Positions 17,949 through 25,886 of a stretch of 64,000 nt of DNA are shown piece after piece; within the stretch, counting starts at the first letter, position 1; every line of letters starts with the position of its first letter. Location: positions 1,984,001-2,048,000 of the forward strand of contig NZ_AP019860.1 in assembly GCF_009002475.1 (NCBI RefSeq), read 5' to 3'. The position numbers and the translations under genes are program-made. The notes under the pieces were generated by a model. The model was not told the origin of the DNA. It worked only from the letters and a program-made list of their open reading frames with translations, and made no database searches. Source of the stretch: Candidatus Uabimicrobium amorphum (GTDB lineage: Bacteria; Planctomycetota; Uabimicrobiia; Uabimicrobiales; Uabimicrobiaceae).

Positions 17949-18953
17949 TTATATTTTAAAACCACTGTTAGTTTCACCAGCTAAAGCATTACGCATACTA
18001 GAGTCGGCCATGACATTACGCAGTTTGTAGTAATCCATGAGTCCAACCTTCCCTTGTTTGAAGGAGTCGGCAATTGCTTGAGGAATTTCGGCTTCTGCCA
18101 TAATAACTTTCGCCTGATTTTCTTGAATCTCTGCAATTTTTTCTTGTTCGTGCGCAACAGCCATCGCACGTCTTTTCTCTGCTTTTGCTTGCGCTACGCG
18201 CTTATCAGCTTCCGCTTGATCGGCTTGTAGTTTCGCACCAATGTTGTCTCCAACATCAACGTCAGCAATATCGATAGAAAGAATATCGAAAGCAGTACCA
18301 GAGTCCAAACCTTTTTCCAATACTTTTTTAGAGATCATATCTGGATTTTCGAGTACTTTGGTATAATTTTCCACCGAACCAATTGTGGTTACGATACCTT
18401 CACCAACACGTGCGATGATCGTTTCCTCTGTCGCCCCACCCACAAGACGGTCAAGGTTTGCTCTTACCGTAACTCTTGCTCTTGCTTTTAGTTGGATACC
18501 ATCTTTTGCAACAGCGTCAACTGTTTTCTTTTTTGACTTTCGACCAGGGCAATCGATTACTTTTGGGTTTACGGAAGTTTGTACCGCATCGAGTACGTCA
18601 CGACCTGCGAGGTCTATTGCCGCGGCTTTAGAAAATAGTAGAGGAATGTTTGCTTTGTTAGCCGCAATCAAGGCTCTAATTACATTTGGTACATTTCCGC
18701 CTGCCAGGTAGTGCGATTCTAAGTGTTTTGCTTCTACGTTTAGACCGGCTTTTACTACCATGATACGGCTTTCAACAATCACGTTGGGATTTATCTTTCT
18801 AAACCACATCCCGATCAAAGACATCCAAGAAACTCTTGCACCTGATGCAAAAGCTTGGATCCATAGAAAACCGAATTTGAATAGGATGATGAAAAGAATA
18901 AGACCAAATATACCAACGACTGGCCACACAATAAATTGTATTTCCGATGTCAT
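17949..18953 (-). CDS. floA: Flotillin-like protein FloA, first paralogue
   Basis: A 334-residue protein, the usual FloA length, with an N-terminal anchor (about residues 9-32), the core [20 protein letters not shown] and [17 protein letters not shown], and the coiled coil [20 protein letters not shown]. The C-terminus [18 protein letters not shown] is also typical of FloA. It is very similar along its length to the 16443 protein, so the two arose by duplication. A short insert ([17 protein letters not shown]) with extra lysines distinguishes it. AAGGA precedes the ATG. It acts in the cytoplasmic membrane, probably with the NfeD proteins encoded just upstream. Confidence 0.94.
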   Translation of the reverse strand: MTSEIQFIVWPVVGIFGLILFIILFKFGFLWIQAFASGARVSWMSLIGMWFRKINPNVIVESRIMVVKAGLNVEAKHLESHYLAGGNVPNVIRALIAANKANIPLLFSKAAAIDLAGRDVLDAVQTSVNPKVIDCPGRKSKKKTVDAVAKDGIQLKARARVTVRANLDRLVGGATEETIIARVGEGIVTTIGSVENYTKVLENPDMISKKVLEKGLDSGTAFDILSIDIADVDVGDNIGAKLQADQAEADKRVAQAKAEKRRAMAVAHEQEKIAEIQENQAKVIMAEAEIPQAIADSFKQGKVGLMDYYKLRNVMADSSMRNALAGETNSGFKI

Positions 18954-18989
18954 TTAAATATTCCTTAAAAATATTTTTATTTTTCCGCC

Positions 18990-19448
18990 TTAGTTAATCG
19001 GGCGCACAAAGATCTGGTTTGCTTCTACTTTCACTACTTTCACTGGAGTATCTTTTTCGACAACGTTGCCCTCAGATACTACATCATAGCGTTTCTTCTC
19101 TATGATTGCGATACCTGCGGGGCGCAGCATACTACTAGTGACTCCCTCTTTGTGAAGAAGCTCCTCAATGCCATCTTGCGACGAAACATAACCAGCTTCT
19201 ACCGATTGTTGATCATCGAGCACTGCCCGCTTTAGTCCCCAAGATATAATCATTGGTATAACAATAATCGATATAATAATAAGCGAAAATCCATAGATGG
19301 GACTATCGAGATCTGTAAAAGCGAAATAAATACTACTTACAATAATAATGCTACCTATCACACCTACGATTCCACCAGGAACAAACACCTCTGTAAAGAG
19401 GATCACAAGTCCGGCGATGTAGATAAGGCATATAATTTCAAATTGCAT
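18990..19448 (-). CDS. NfeD-like protein, short form
   Basis: A 152-residue membrane protein with hydrophobic segments at about 5-25, 30-48 and 53-72, the last two being Gly/Ile-rich (GGIVGVIGSIIIVSS). The C-terminal 60 residues form the NfeD OB-fold (GVTSSMLRPAGIAIIEKKRYDVVSEG, VKVVKVEANQIFVRPI). Short NfeD proteins pair with flotillins in membrane microdomains. It lies 6 bases after the long NfeD gene and 36 before floA, in an operon order known from many bacteria. Confidence 0.88.
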   Translation of the reverse strand: MQFEIICLIYIAGLVILFTEVFVPGGIVGVIGSIIIVSSIYFAFTDLDSPIYGFSLIIISIIVIPMIISWGLKRAVLDDQQSVEAGYVSSQDGIEELLHKEGVTSSMLRPAGIAIIEKKRYDVVSEGNVVEKDTPVKVVKVEANQIFVRPIN

Positions 19449-19454
19449 TTTTTA

Positions 19455-20918
19455 CTATTCCTCTGTTTTTTCTGTATCTTGTGCTTGCTCTGCTTCGGCT
19501 TTCTCAACAATAATACGAGTTCCTTCAACAAACAAAACAGATACAGTTTCTCCAGCGTTAATCATACCGCCCTGGGTAACCACATCGTAATATTCGCCGT
19601 CCATTTCCATTCTTCCCGAAGGCCGTAAAGTTGCAATTACTTTACCTGTTTTTCCAACAAGTTCTTGGTTTTTAGCAAGAGCTTCGTTGTATTCACTGCT
19701 TATATCTGCTTTTTCTAAGGAAAGTGGGCCTAGAGGTTTTTTGTTGGGAAACAGATTTGATATAGAAAAGAATATTGCAATGTTTGCCCCAATGCTCATG
19801 GTAATGGCCATCATGTTACCCATAAATATGCTAACTTGTTGTTGTGTTGATGGATATACAAAAGTTTGCATCGATAAAAGAACACCTGCAAAGCACATCG
19901 CGGCCCCAGCAACACCGATGACAATCATACCTGGCATCACGAAAATTTCAAGTGCAATACATCCTAGTCCAAAGATGAAAATCACTATTTCCCAGGATTC
20001 AACTAACCCTGCATATGATCCACCAATGAAAAATAAAAACAAGAACGACATTCCACCAAGGATAGGAACTCCAACACCGGGAGATAAAAATTCAATGAGT
20101 ATTCCCAAAAAGCCGAGAGTTAAACACAAGATGCGTATCCATTTGTTTGTTAACAATTGTGTTAAGGTATCGGAACTGACGTTTGAAACTTTTTCTACAT
20201 TGTACTCAGTTAAGTTAAGTGCATCAAGTAGTTTTGCTTTTGTGGTGTACATCTCACGACATATTCCAAAATCTTTACATTCTTTGGCGCTAAAAATGGC
20301 AACAGCCCCTCTCTTAACAACAATACCTTTATCGTGGATTTCCTTGTTTGGTTTTGTGGGGTCGCTACGCATCTCATTCAATTCTTCCGTAGTTTTAAAC
20401 AACGGCTGTGCGCGATAGCTAATTTGACGTACTTCCATATCTGGATCTACCATACTTTGCATTAACGCCGTGGGATATAGGTGGCGCTTTGCGTAAGTGG
20501 TAAAGTAATCTTTAGCAACTTTTATGCCTTCTTTGTCGATACCGCCAAAGGTGGTCTTAAGTACAACATTACCTAGTGTAGCTCCAGGTTGCATATAAAT
20601 TTTTTCACACGCAATGGCCAATAGCGCTGAAGCACCTTGGGCCTGAGTCACGTATGCGTAGGTAGGTACTCCGCTCTCTGCAAGAGCGTCTAACTCACGG
20701 CAAATCATATTTGCAGCTTCAATTTTGCCTCCGGAAGAATTAATTTCCAGGATGATGACTTTCGCACTATCTTTATCTACCGCTTTGAGTTTATTAATGA
20801 TAACTTTTGTTAAGTTGTTGGATAGTGGTTCTTGCACCTTCAGATTGTAAACAGTGTGCGCATCGTTTTGTGAGAAAGCGAACACTGTGAGTAGCAAAAA
20901 TAAAAAAAGGTTTTTCAT
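19455..20918 (-). CDS. nfeD: NfeD family membrane-bound serine protease, long form
   Basis: A 487-residue protein with a signal peptide (MKNLFLFLLLTVFAFS). A ClpP-class protease domain follows (LEINSSGGKIEAANMICREL, then AQGASALLAIACEKIYM, where the Ser of QGASA is the likely nucleophile and a later Lys the base). Then come four to five membrane helices (about 265-390) and a C-terminal OB-fold (TGKVIATLRPSGRMEMDGEYYDV). Long NfeD proteins cleave membrane-associated substrates, reportedly including the C-terminus of stomatin-like proteins. Its genes for two flotillin-like partners follow in the same operon. Confidence 0.9.
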   Translation of the reverse strand: MKNLFLFLLLTVFAFSQNDAHTVYNLKVQEPLSNNLTKVIINKLKAVDKDSAKVIILEINSSGGKIEAANMICRELDALAESGVPTYAYVTQAQGASALLAIACEKIYMQPGATLGNVVLKTTFGGIDKEGIKVAKDYFTTYAKRHLYPTALMQSMVDPDMEVRQISYRAQPLFKTTEELNEMRSDPTKPNKEIHDKGIVVKRGAVAIFSAKECKDFGICREMYTTKAKLLDALNLTEYNVEKVSNVSSDTLTQLLTNKWIRILCLTLGFLGILIEFLSPGVGVPILGGMSFLFLFFIGGSYAGLVESWEIVIFIFGLGCIALEIFVMPGMIVIGVAGAAMCFAGVLLSMQTFVYPSTQQQVSIFMGNMMAITMSIGANIAIFFSISNLFPNKKPLGPLSLEKADISSEYNEALAKNQELVGKTGKVIATLRPSGRMEMDGEYYDVVTQGGMINAGETVSVLFVEGTRIIVEKAEAEQAQDTEKTEE

Positions 20919-20930
20919 GTTATTTTTCCA

Positions 20931-21248
20931 TTACTTTTGGAACATTTTCATAATATTGTTTACATCCAGCCCGTTTGTCAGCTGACTCATTTCCTTTTGG
21001 AAAAGATTTTTTGATTTTTCTAAAGCTTGGTTCACTGCAGCAACGATCATATCTTCTAGAAACTCGGGATCTTCGGCCATAAGCTCTGGATCAATGTGCA
21101 CTTTGACAATTTGCTGATTTCCGTTGGCAGTCGCTATAACCTTACCTCCGCCAACGCTCGCTTCTACAGTTTTGTTTTTCAATTCGCTTTGGATTTTCAT
21201 CATCTCTTGCTGTGCTTTTTGCATCTGCTCAAACATATTACCAAACAT
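20931..21248 (-). CDS. ybaB: Nucleoid-associated protein YbaB/EbfC
   Basis: A 105-residue protein starting MFGNMFEQMQKAQQEMMKIQ with the family core ASVGGGKVIATANGNQQIVKVHIDPEL. YbaB proteins are small DNA-binding dimers. The gene follows dnaX by 9 bases, the widely conserved dnaX-ybaB pair; the usual third partner recR is not here and nfeD follows instead. Confidence 0.95.
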   Translation of the reverse strand: MFGNMFEQMQKAQQEMMKIQSELKNKTVEASVGGGKVIATANGNQQIVKVHIDPELMAEDPEFLEDMIVAAVNQALEKSKNLFQKEMSQLTNGLDVNNIMKMFQK

Positions 21249-21257
21249 TTGCTTTCC

Positions 21258-22979
21258 TTACTGTTGTTTTTTGTGAATAGCGTCTATTTTTATCACTCTT
21301 GCGGAAAAAAGTTCCATACACAGGGAAACAATTGGGTCATTTTCGACAATTGCTTTGTGTTTTTCTTGGTTTTTGCGTGGTTGATTTTCCCCTTCGTAGA
21401 CAAGTCTTGCCTGAACTTCACTACCATAGGCCTGTTTTACCGCCTCAATAACAATAGGATAATTTTTTTTGTTTTTCAACATATCCATTGTAATTTTATG
21501 GTCTATTTTTATTAGCAAAACTTTGTTGTTTATTGTTATCTGCGCATCATCTCGCAACACACTAATCATGTTACGTCCAAGCTTTTTTTCTTCTAACAGT
21601 GATAAAAACAGCTGTTTGGGGGTTTTTGCTTCTGTAACGGCAACTTCAGGTGTTTTGTTAGTTTGTCTCGCTACATTGGACGTTTTTGCAGGGGAAAATG
21701 TTTGCAACGAATTCGTTATATCATTTTTTTTTTGATTTCGTGGCTGCTGAAAAAAGTCTAAAGCGCTTTTTTCCTTAGGTTTGGCCTTTGGTGGCAGTTG
21801 AGGCTGAGGTTGTTGGCTTAACGCTGGCGACTGTGGAAAAGAGCTATTTTTTTTTTCTAGTGCTGTTAGGTGTTCAATCATCTCTTCAAGAGGAAGAAGC
21901 GATTCGATATTCATGATTTTAAGAAGCAACGTCTCCAGCAAAATACGTCCCAATAGACCTCGCTGGAAGTGCACTTTGCTAGTAATAATATGCTGCATTG
22001 CTTGGAAAATATAGTCGTGGCTAAATTTATTTTGTAACTTCTTCAATTGCTCAATGTAAAAATCAGTGCCACTGATAAATTTGTCTCCCGACATCGAAAA
22101 AACTAACAAATCTCTTAGCTGCTGAGCAAGTTGATCGATAAAGTTCGAAAAATCTCCTCCCTCTTCGCTAAATTTTTCGACAACTTCAAGAAGGTCCTCG
22201 ACATTTTTATCTGCAAGAGCTTGGAGTGTTGTAAAGATGTATTCACTATCATTTCCCAGTATTTTCTCTAGGTCCTTGATGTCAATACTGTCACCACTGT
22301 AGGAGTATACCTGATCTAGCAAAACAAGCGAGTCACGAAGTGCACCTTTGGCAATTTGTGCAATTTGTAACAAAGCGTCTTCACTAATTTTGATTTTTTC
22401 TTTTTTGGCAACTTGCTTCAAACGCGTAACGACGTCTTCTATTTTAATTTTGCGAAAATCGAATCGTTGACAACGTGAGAGAATTGTGTCTGGAATAGAG
22501 TAAACTTGCGTTGTCGCAAAAATAAATTTTACATGCGTAGGAGGTTCTTCCAAAGTTTTCAACAAGGCATTAAAAGCAGCTTGCGTTAGCATGTGAACTT
22601 CATCAATAATAAATATCTTATATTTTCCTTGGGAAGGAAGGTATTTGACATCATTTTTGATATTGCGAATTTCTTCGATACCGCGATTGGAAGCGCCATC
22701 CACCTCTAAAACATCCATATCTTCGCCGATGGCAATTCTTTGGCAAACAACGCATTTATTGCAAGAAATTCCCTCTTTTGCTTCTGGGCAATTCAAGGCT
22801 TTCGCAAAAATACGAGCTGTAGACGTCTTACCTACACCGCGCGAACCACAGAATAAGTAGGCATGATGAACACGGTTGTTGATAATAGCATTTTTTAGCG
22901 TTGTTGCTATATGCTGTTGCCCGATCACTTCATCAAAATTTTGCGGGCGATATTTTCTTGAAAATGCAAGATAATCCAT
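21258..22979 (-). CDS. dnaX: DNA polymerase III subunits gamma and tau
   Basis: A 573-residue clamp-loader ATPase starting MDYLAFSRKYRPQNFDEVIG. It has Walker A GSRGVGKTS, a zinc-binding cysteine set (CPEAKEGISCNKCVVC), Walker B IIDEVHML and the SRC sensor motif (LSRCQRF). The C-terminal part beyond about residue 370 is Gln/Pro/Lys-rich and then a tau-like domain. It loads the beta clamp at the replication fork. The start is set at 22979 because homologues begin there; an upstream ATG at 23018 would run into the SRP RNA 3' flank. No A-rich frameshift site stands out enough to claim a separate gamma product. Confidence 0.94.
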   Translation of the reverse strand: MDYLAFSRKYRPQNFDEVIGQQHIATTLKNAIINNRVHHAYLFCGSRGVGKTSTARIFAKALNCPEAKEGISCNKCVVCQRIAIGEDMDVLEVDGASNRGIEEIRNIKNDVKYLPSQGKYKIFIIDEVHMLTQAAFNALLKTLEEPPTHVKFIFATTQVYSIPDTILSRCQRFDFRKIKIEDVVTRLKQVAKKEKIKISEDALLQIAQIAKGALRDSLVLLDQVYSYSGDSIDIKDLEKILGNDSEYIFTTLQALADKNVEDLLEVVEKFSEEGGDFSNFIDQLAQQLRDLLVFSMSGDKFISGTDFYIEQLKKLQNKFSHDYIFQAMQHIITSKVHFQRGLLGRILLETLLLKIMNIESLLPLEEMIEHLTALEKKNSSFPQSPALSQQPQPQLPPKAKPKEKSALDFFQQPRNQKKNDITNSLQTFSPAKTSNVARQTNKTPEVAVTEAKTPKQLFLSLLEEKKLGRNMISVLRDDAQITINNKVLLIKIDHKITMDMLKNKKNYPIVIEAVKQAYGSEVQARLVYEGENQPRKNQEKHKAIVENDPIVSLCMELFSARVIKIDAIHKKQQ

Positions 22980-23029
22980 TGTGGAGATTCCGAGGAAGGT
23001 TGAGTGAGAGTCGTGCACCTTTATTTGAT

Positions 23030-23277
23030 TTCCGGTTTGTGAGTTTTATTGGCAGTTAGCTAATATCTGGAATTCCTAGAACACCTCAGGGACATCCTTA
23101 TGGCTGCTGGTTTCACCCCCTGACCAGGTTCGGAAGTTTAAGATTTCCAGGCGCCAGATACTTCAAACACCACTTGCCGCTAAAGGTCCCGCAAACACTT
23201 GGAAACCTCATAAAGGCATCAACCCCTATATAGCGGATTTAGGGTACAGGACGCCGCTACTTTCCCGTTTAGCACGA
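23030..23277 (-). ncRNA. ffs: Signal recognition particle RNA, large bacterial type
   Basis: The minus strand begins with GUGCUAAACGGGAAAGUAGC and GUCCUGUACCC..AAUCCGCU, the conserved 5' (Alu) part of large bacterial SRP RNAs. It includes the domain IV core GAACCUGGUCAGG and AGCAGCCAUAAGGAUG. The 3' strand pairs back to the 5' strand (GUAUCUGG with CCAGAUAU, GGUUU with AAACC), which sets the 3' end near 23030. The length is about 248 nt; ends are approximate. The apical ten bases read GGGUGAAACC instead of the usual UCCGGAAGGA. It lies between tRNA-Ser and dnaX, a familiar location. Confidence 0.9.
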
Positions 23278-23291
23278 CAAAATTTTAATTA

Positions 23292-23378
23292 CGGAGGAGG
23301 AGGGATTCGAACCCTCGAAACAGTTTCCCGTTAACACGCTTTCCAAGCGTGCGCCATAGGCCGCTAGGCGACACCTCC
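23292..23378 (-). tRNA. tRNA-Ser, anticodon GGA
   Basis: An 87-nt class II tRNA on the minus strand: 5' acceptor GGAGGTG, anticodon arm CACGC TTGGAAA GCGTG with anticodon GGA (reads UCC/UCU), a long variable arm and T arm GAGGG TTCGAAT CCCTC. Discriminator G73 is as expected for serine. There is a single T-T mismatch in the acceptor stem (positions 6-67). No CCA is encoded. Confidence 0.96.
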
Positions 23379-23382
23379 CACA

Positions 23383-23871
23383 TTATTTTTTCTTACGCTT
23401 TTCTCGAAAGAAGCTCTGTACTAAATGTAATGATTCTTCAGCACAAACTCCATCAATCACTTCGATAGAGTGATTTAATTTAGGCTCATTTGTTACATTA
23501 AACACTGTTCCACAAGCACCACCTTTTGGATCTCTTATAGAGAAAACAACTGTGGCAATGCGACTTAAAACCAGTGCTCCTGCACACATTGCGCAAGGCT
23601 CCATTGTTACATAAACAGTGCAGTCATGTAATCGCCATGTCTTTAAATTTCGTGCAGCATCATTTACTGCAAGAATTTCAGCATGGGCAGTTGGACATTG
23701 TAGGGTTTCGCGTTGGTTGTATCCACGACCAACAACTTCATGATTTTTGACAACCACAGCCCCTACCGGAACCTCGTCTTTTGCAAAAGCCGTTTTTGCT
23801 TCTTCAAGAGCTAATGACATATATTTTTTATGTGTTAAATCGTCATTAGATGTAGCATTGTAGATATGCAT
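23383..23871 (-). CDS. tadA: tRNA-specific adenosine deaminase TadA
   Basis: A 162-residue zinc deaminase of the cytidine/deoxycytidylate deaminase fold. The zinc site is clear: TAHAEILAV (His and catalytic Glu) and EPCAMCAGALV (PCxxC). It deaminates A34 to inosine in tRNA-Arg(ACG). The start at 23871 (MHIYNATSNDD) is the best ATG, although no strong ribosome-binding site precedes it; a start at the later Met of KKYMSLALEEA is possible. Extending further upstream would translate the repeat element at 23960, which is unlikely. It sits 4 bases before tRNA-Ser. Confidence 0.93.
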   Translation of the reverse strand: MHIYNATSNDDLTHKKYMSLALEEAKTAFAKDEVPVGAVVVKNHEVVGRGYNQRETLQCPTAHAEILAVNDAARNLKTWRLHDCTVYVTMEPCAMCAGALVLSRIATVVFSIRDPKGGACGTVFNVTNEPKLNHSIEVIDGVCAEESLHLVQSFFREKRKKK

Positions 23872-23959
23872 ACGCAAAAAGTCAATAGAAAATTTTGTTA
23901 AACTTAAAATAAATGTAAAGATTATTTCACAACAAAATAACTCTGAAGCCGTCTCCAAA

Positions 23960-24042
23960 GTGTCATTCCTGCGAAAGCAGGAATCCACAAAACAAATTTA
24001 ACTAGTAAGCGCCTGGATCCCTAATCAAGTTAGGGATGACAC
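23960..24042. repeat. REP/MITE-like element with two hairpins
   Basis: An 83-bp unit bounded by near-inverted ends GTGTCATTCC and GGATGACAC. It contains two stem-loops (CCTGC gaaa GCAGG and CCCTAA tcaag TTAGGG). The TCATTCC..GCGAAAGC..GGAATCCA motif is a very common dispersed repeat in bacteria. Degenerate relatives occur at 47121 and 51199. The rest of the 316-bp gap before the porin-like gene has only the terminator at 24128. Confidence 0.75.
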
Positions 24043-24127
24043 CCTAAGTTAGAATAAATTAGAATTTTAGTTTAGAGGTTTTAGAGAACGATTTAGTTTT
24101 TAGTTCAAAAGAACACCCCTAAACAAA

Positions 24128-24166
24128 AGTAAGGGGGGCATAAAATAAATTTATACCCCCCTTACT
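24128..24166 (-). terminator. Terminator after the outer-membrane protein gene
   Basis: AGTAAGGGGGG and CCCCCCTTACT form an 11-bp perfect stem with a 17-base loop; on the minus strand it is followed by TTTTGTTTAG. It lies 22 bases beyond the stop. Confidence 0.8.
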
Positions 24167-24187
24167 AATAAGTTAGTATGTATTCGC

Positions 24188-25774
24188 TTAGAATTTTTGT
24201 CTTACTTCTAGACGGATACCACTTAGATCATCGTCTTCAGGTAGTATAGCATACATAGCATCTACACGGAAAATGGTTGCGTTCCATGTTGTTCCCCAGT
24301 TAACTGGAAGTTGAAAACGCATTTGGAAAGCATATTGTGCACCTTCGAATGGTGCTCCACCATTGTTTGCGTTAGCTGCGCGCTCTGCACCTTCAAGCTC
24401 TTGGACAGTTGCAAATTCAAATACAATTTGCTTATCAAGAGCAAATAGGTATTCGATACCTAGTGCGAAACCATATGTATCTTGACCTGTATCGTCTAGT
24501 CTTGGAAAACCTGTCAAACCATCTGTTTCAAAGTTGATACCTGTTTGGAATAGGTTTCCGTTGTTATTTGCCAAAGATTGAGGTCTATCAAATCCAGCAA
24601 AAAAGTTGAAATAAGGTACAAGAGTCGAAGGTAAAGGTGAAATGATAGAGTTTTCTATTAGAAGAAGAACACCATCAGCAGTTTGACCATTACCACCGAT
24701 ATTAAGATCACTATCTTGACCGAAGTTCCAAATTACACGGATACTGTTTGATAGAATACCACCATAACGCTTGGAAAATGAAACAATTATGTTGTGATAG
24801 TCTGCAAAGTTATTGTTACCATCACCATTTTCACTACTGTCGCGGGTGTAGGCGTACCCAATTTCCCAGTAACCCTTCCATGTTTCCATGAAGAGGTTGA
24901 AACCGAAAATATCGGCATCTTCATCAGCAGCAATTGCATTTGTATCGATACGGTCGAAACCTGCGAAAAAAGTGATGTCCATATTAGAAATGTCTAATGC
25001 AGGGACGTTAAGCGCTGGTATTGTTAACGCAGCTCCGGTGAATGCTTCATTAAGCCATACACCGTTGTGAAATAGAAGGTTGATAAGACCAAAACCGATT
25101 GGCATACTAAATCCGGTCTCGTTACCAGTCCAACCTTGAATCATAACTCCAAGGTCACCTTCGAAAAATAAGTTTTCGACGTTGAGATCGATTCGCTCTT
25201 CAAAAGCGTGGTTTTCACCACCAAAATCAAAACGAGTAAAATCTCCACCTTGTTGCAAAGGTTGCATGAAAATGTGTATACGCTCTGTAGATGTTAGCTG
25301 GATATCAATGTTTAGGTTTAGATTCCATGCAAGCACTGCCTGGTCGTTAACACCATTGTCATTGTAAGCGATCGCGGTAAATAGGTCACCAAATACCATG
25401 ATATGAAACATACTTGGGTTTTTTTCACCCCAAAATAACGATAAAGCTTGGTCAACTGTCGGCCAATCTTCGCCATCCCACACACCAGTTTTTGGAAATT
25501 CACCGTAAGGGTATAGTGGACGGTTGAGTTCTAGTAGAGGACGAGGCTCTCTGAAGGGCGTTTTTCCACCATAGATAACAAGTTGTTTTTCCGCGCTATA
25601 AGGTTTGTCTTCATAAGTTGGATCTGGTCGGAAAGCTTTATTACTGTGTTTTACTTTTGTAGCGTCTTTAGGACGATAGGGAGTTATCTCTTCGCCGTCA
25701 GCGAACAGTGGAGCAGATACTGCAATGAGTATAACTCCAATCAAGAGATAGATTATTTTTTTGTTACCCAACAT
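24188..25774 (-). CDS. Putative outer-membrane beta-barrel protein
   Basis: A 528-residue protein with a signal peptide (MLGNKKIIYLLIGVILIAVSAPLFA). The rest alternates hydrophobic and polar residues with many aromatic girdle positions and ends in GIRLEVRQKF, where a terminal Phe is typical of outer-membrane barrels. Proline- and Arg-rich residues 30-90 precede the barrel and are periplasmic. No porin family is recognised with certainty. It is the gene downstream of a pentahaem lipoprotein but is separated from it by a terminator, so it may be independently transcribed. Confidence 0.7.
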   Translation of the reverse strand: MLGNKKIIYLLIGVILIAVSAPLFADGEEITPYRPKDATKVKHSNKAFRPDPTYEDKPYSAEKQLVIYGGKTPFREPRPLLELNRPLYPYGEFPKTGVWDGEDWPTVDQALSLFWGEKNPSMFHIMVFGDLFTAIAYNDNGVNDQAVLAWNLNLNIDIQLTSTERIHIFMQPLQQGGDFTRFDFGGENHAFEERIDLNVENLFFEGDLGVMIQGWTGNETGFSMPIGFGLINLLFHNGVWLNEAFTGAALTIPALNVPALDISNMDITFFAGFDRIDTNAIAADEDADIFGFNLFMETWKGYWEIGYAYTRDSSENGDGNNNFADYHNIIVSFSKRYGGILSNSIRVIWNFGQDSDLNIGGNGQTADGVLLLIENSIISPLPSTLVPYFNFFAGFDRPQSLANNNGNLFQTGINFETDGLTGFPRLDDTGQDTYGFALGIEYLFALDKQIVFEFATVQELEGAERAANANNGGAPFEGAQYAFQMRFQLPVNWGTTWNATIFRVDAMYAILPEDDDLSGIRLEVRQKF

Positions 25775-25848
25775 TACTATTCCTATTCAGTTATTAGCAG
25801 CTTGTATAAAATTGAACGCGATTGTTATGTTAGAAAATAACGTTGAAA

Positions 25849-25877
25849 AAACATCTGCGGACGAGCCGCAGATGTTT
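25849..25877 (-). terminator. Rho-independent terminator after the pentahaem gene
   Basis: AAACATCTGCGG acgag CCGCAGATGTTT is a perfect 12-bp stem, followed on the minus strand by TTTTTTC. It begins 10 bases beyond the cytochrome stop. Confidence 0.9.
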
Positions 25878-25886
25878 CTATTTTAC

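Noticed and set aside
23041..23260. A tmRNA instead of SRP RNA in the dnaX-tRNA interval
   Set aside because: The Alu-like 5' end and the domain IV core CAGG/AGCAGCC fit SRP RNA and no tRNA-like ends are present.
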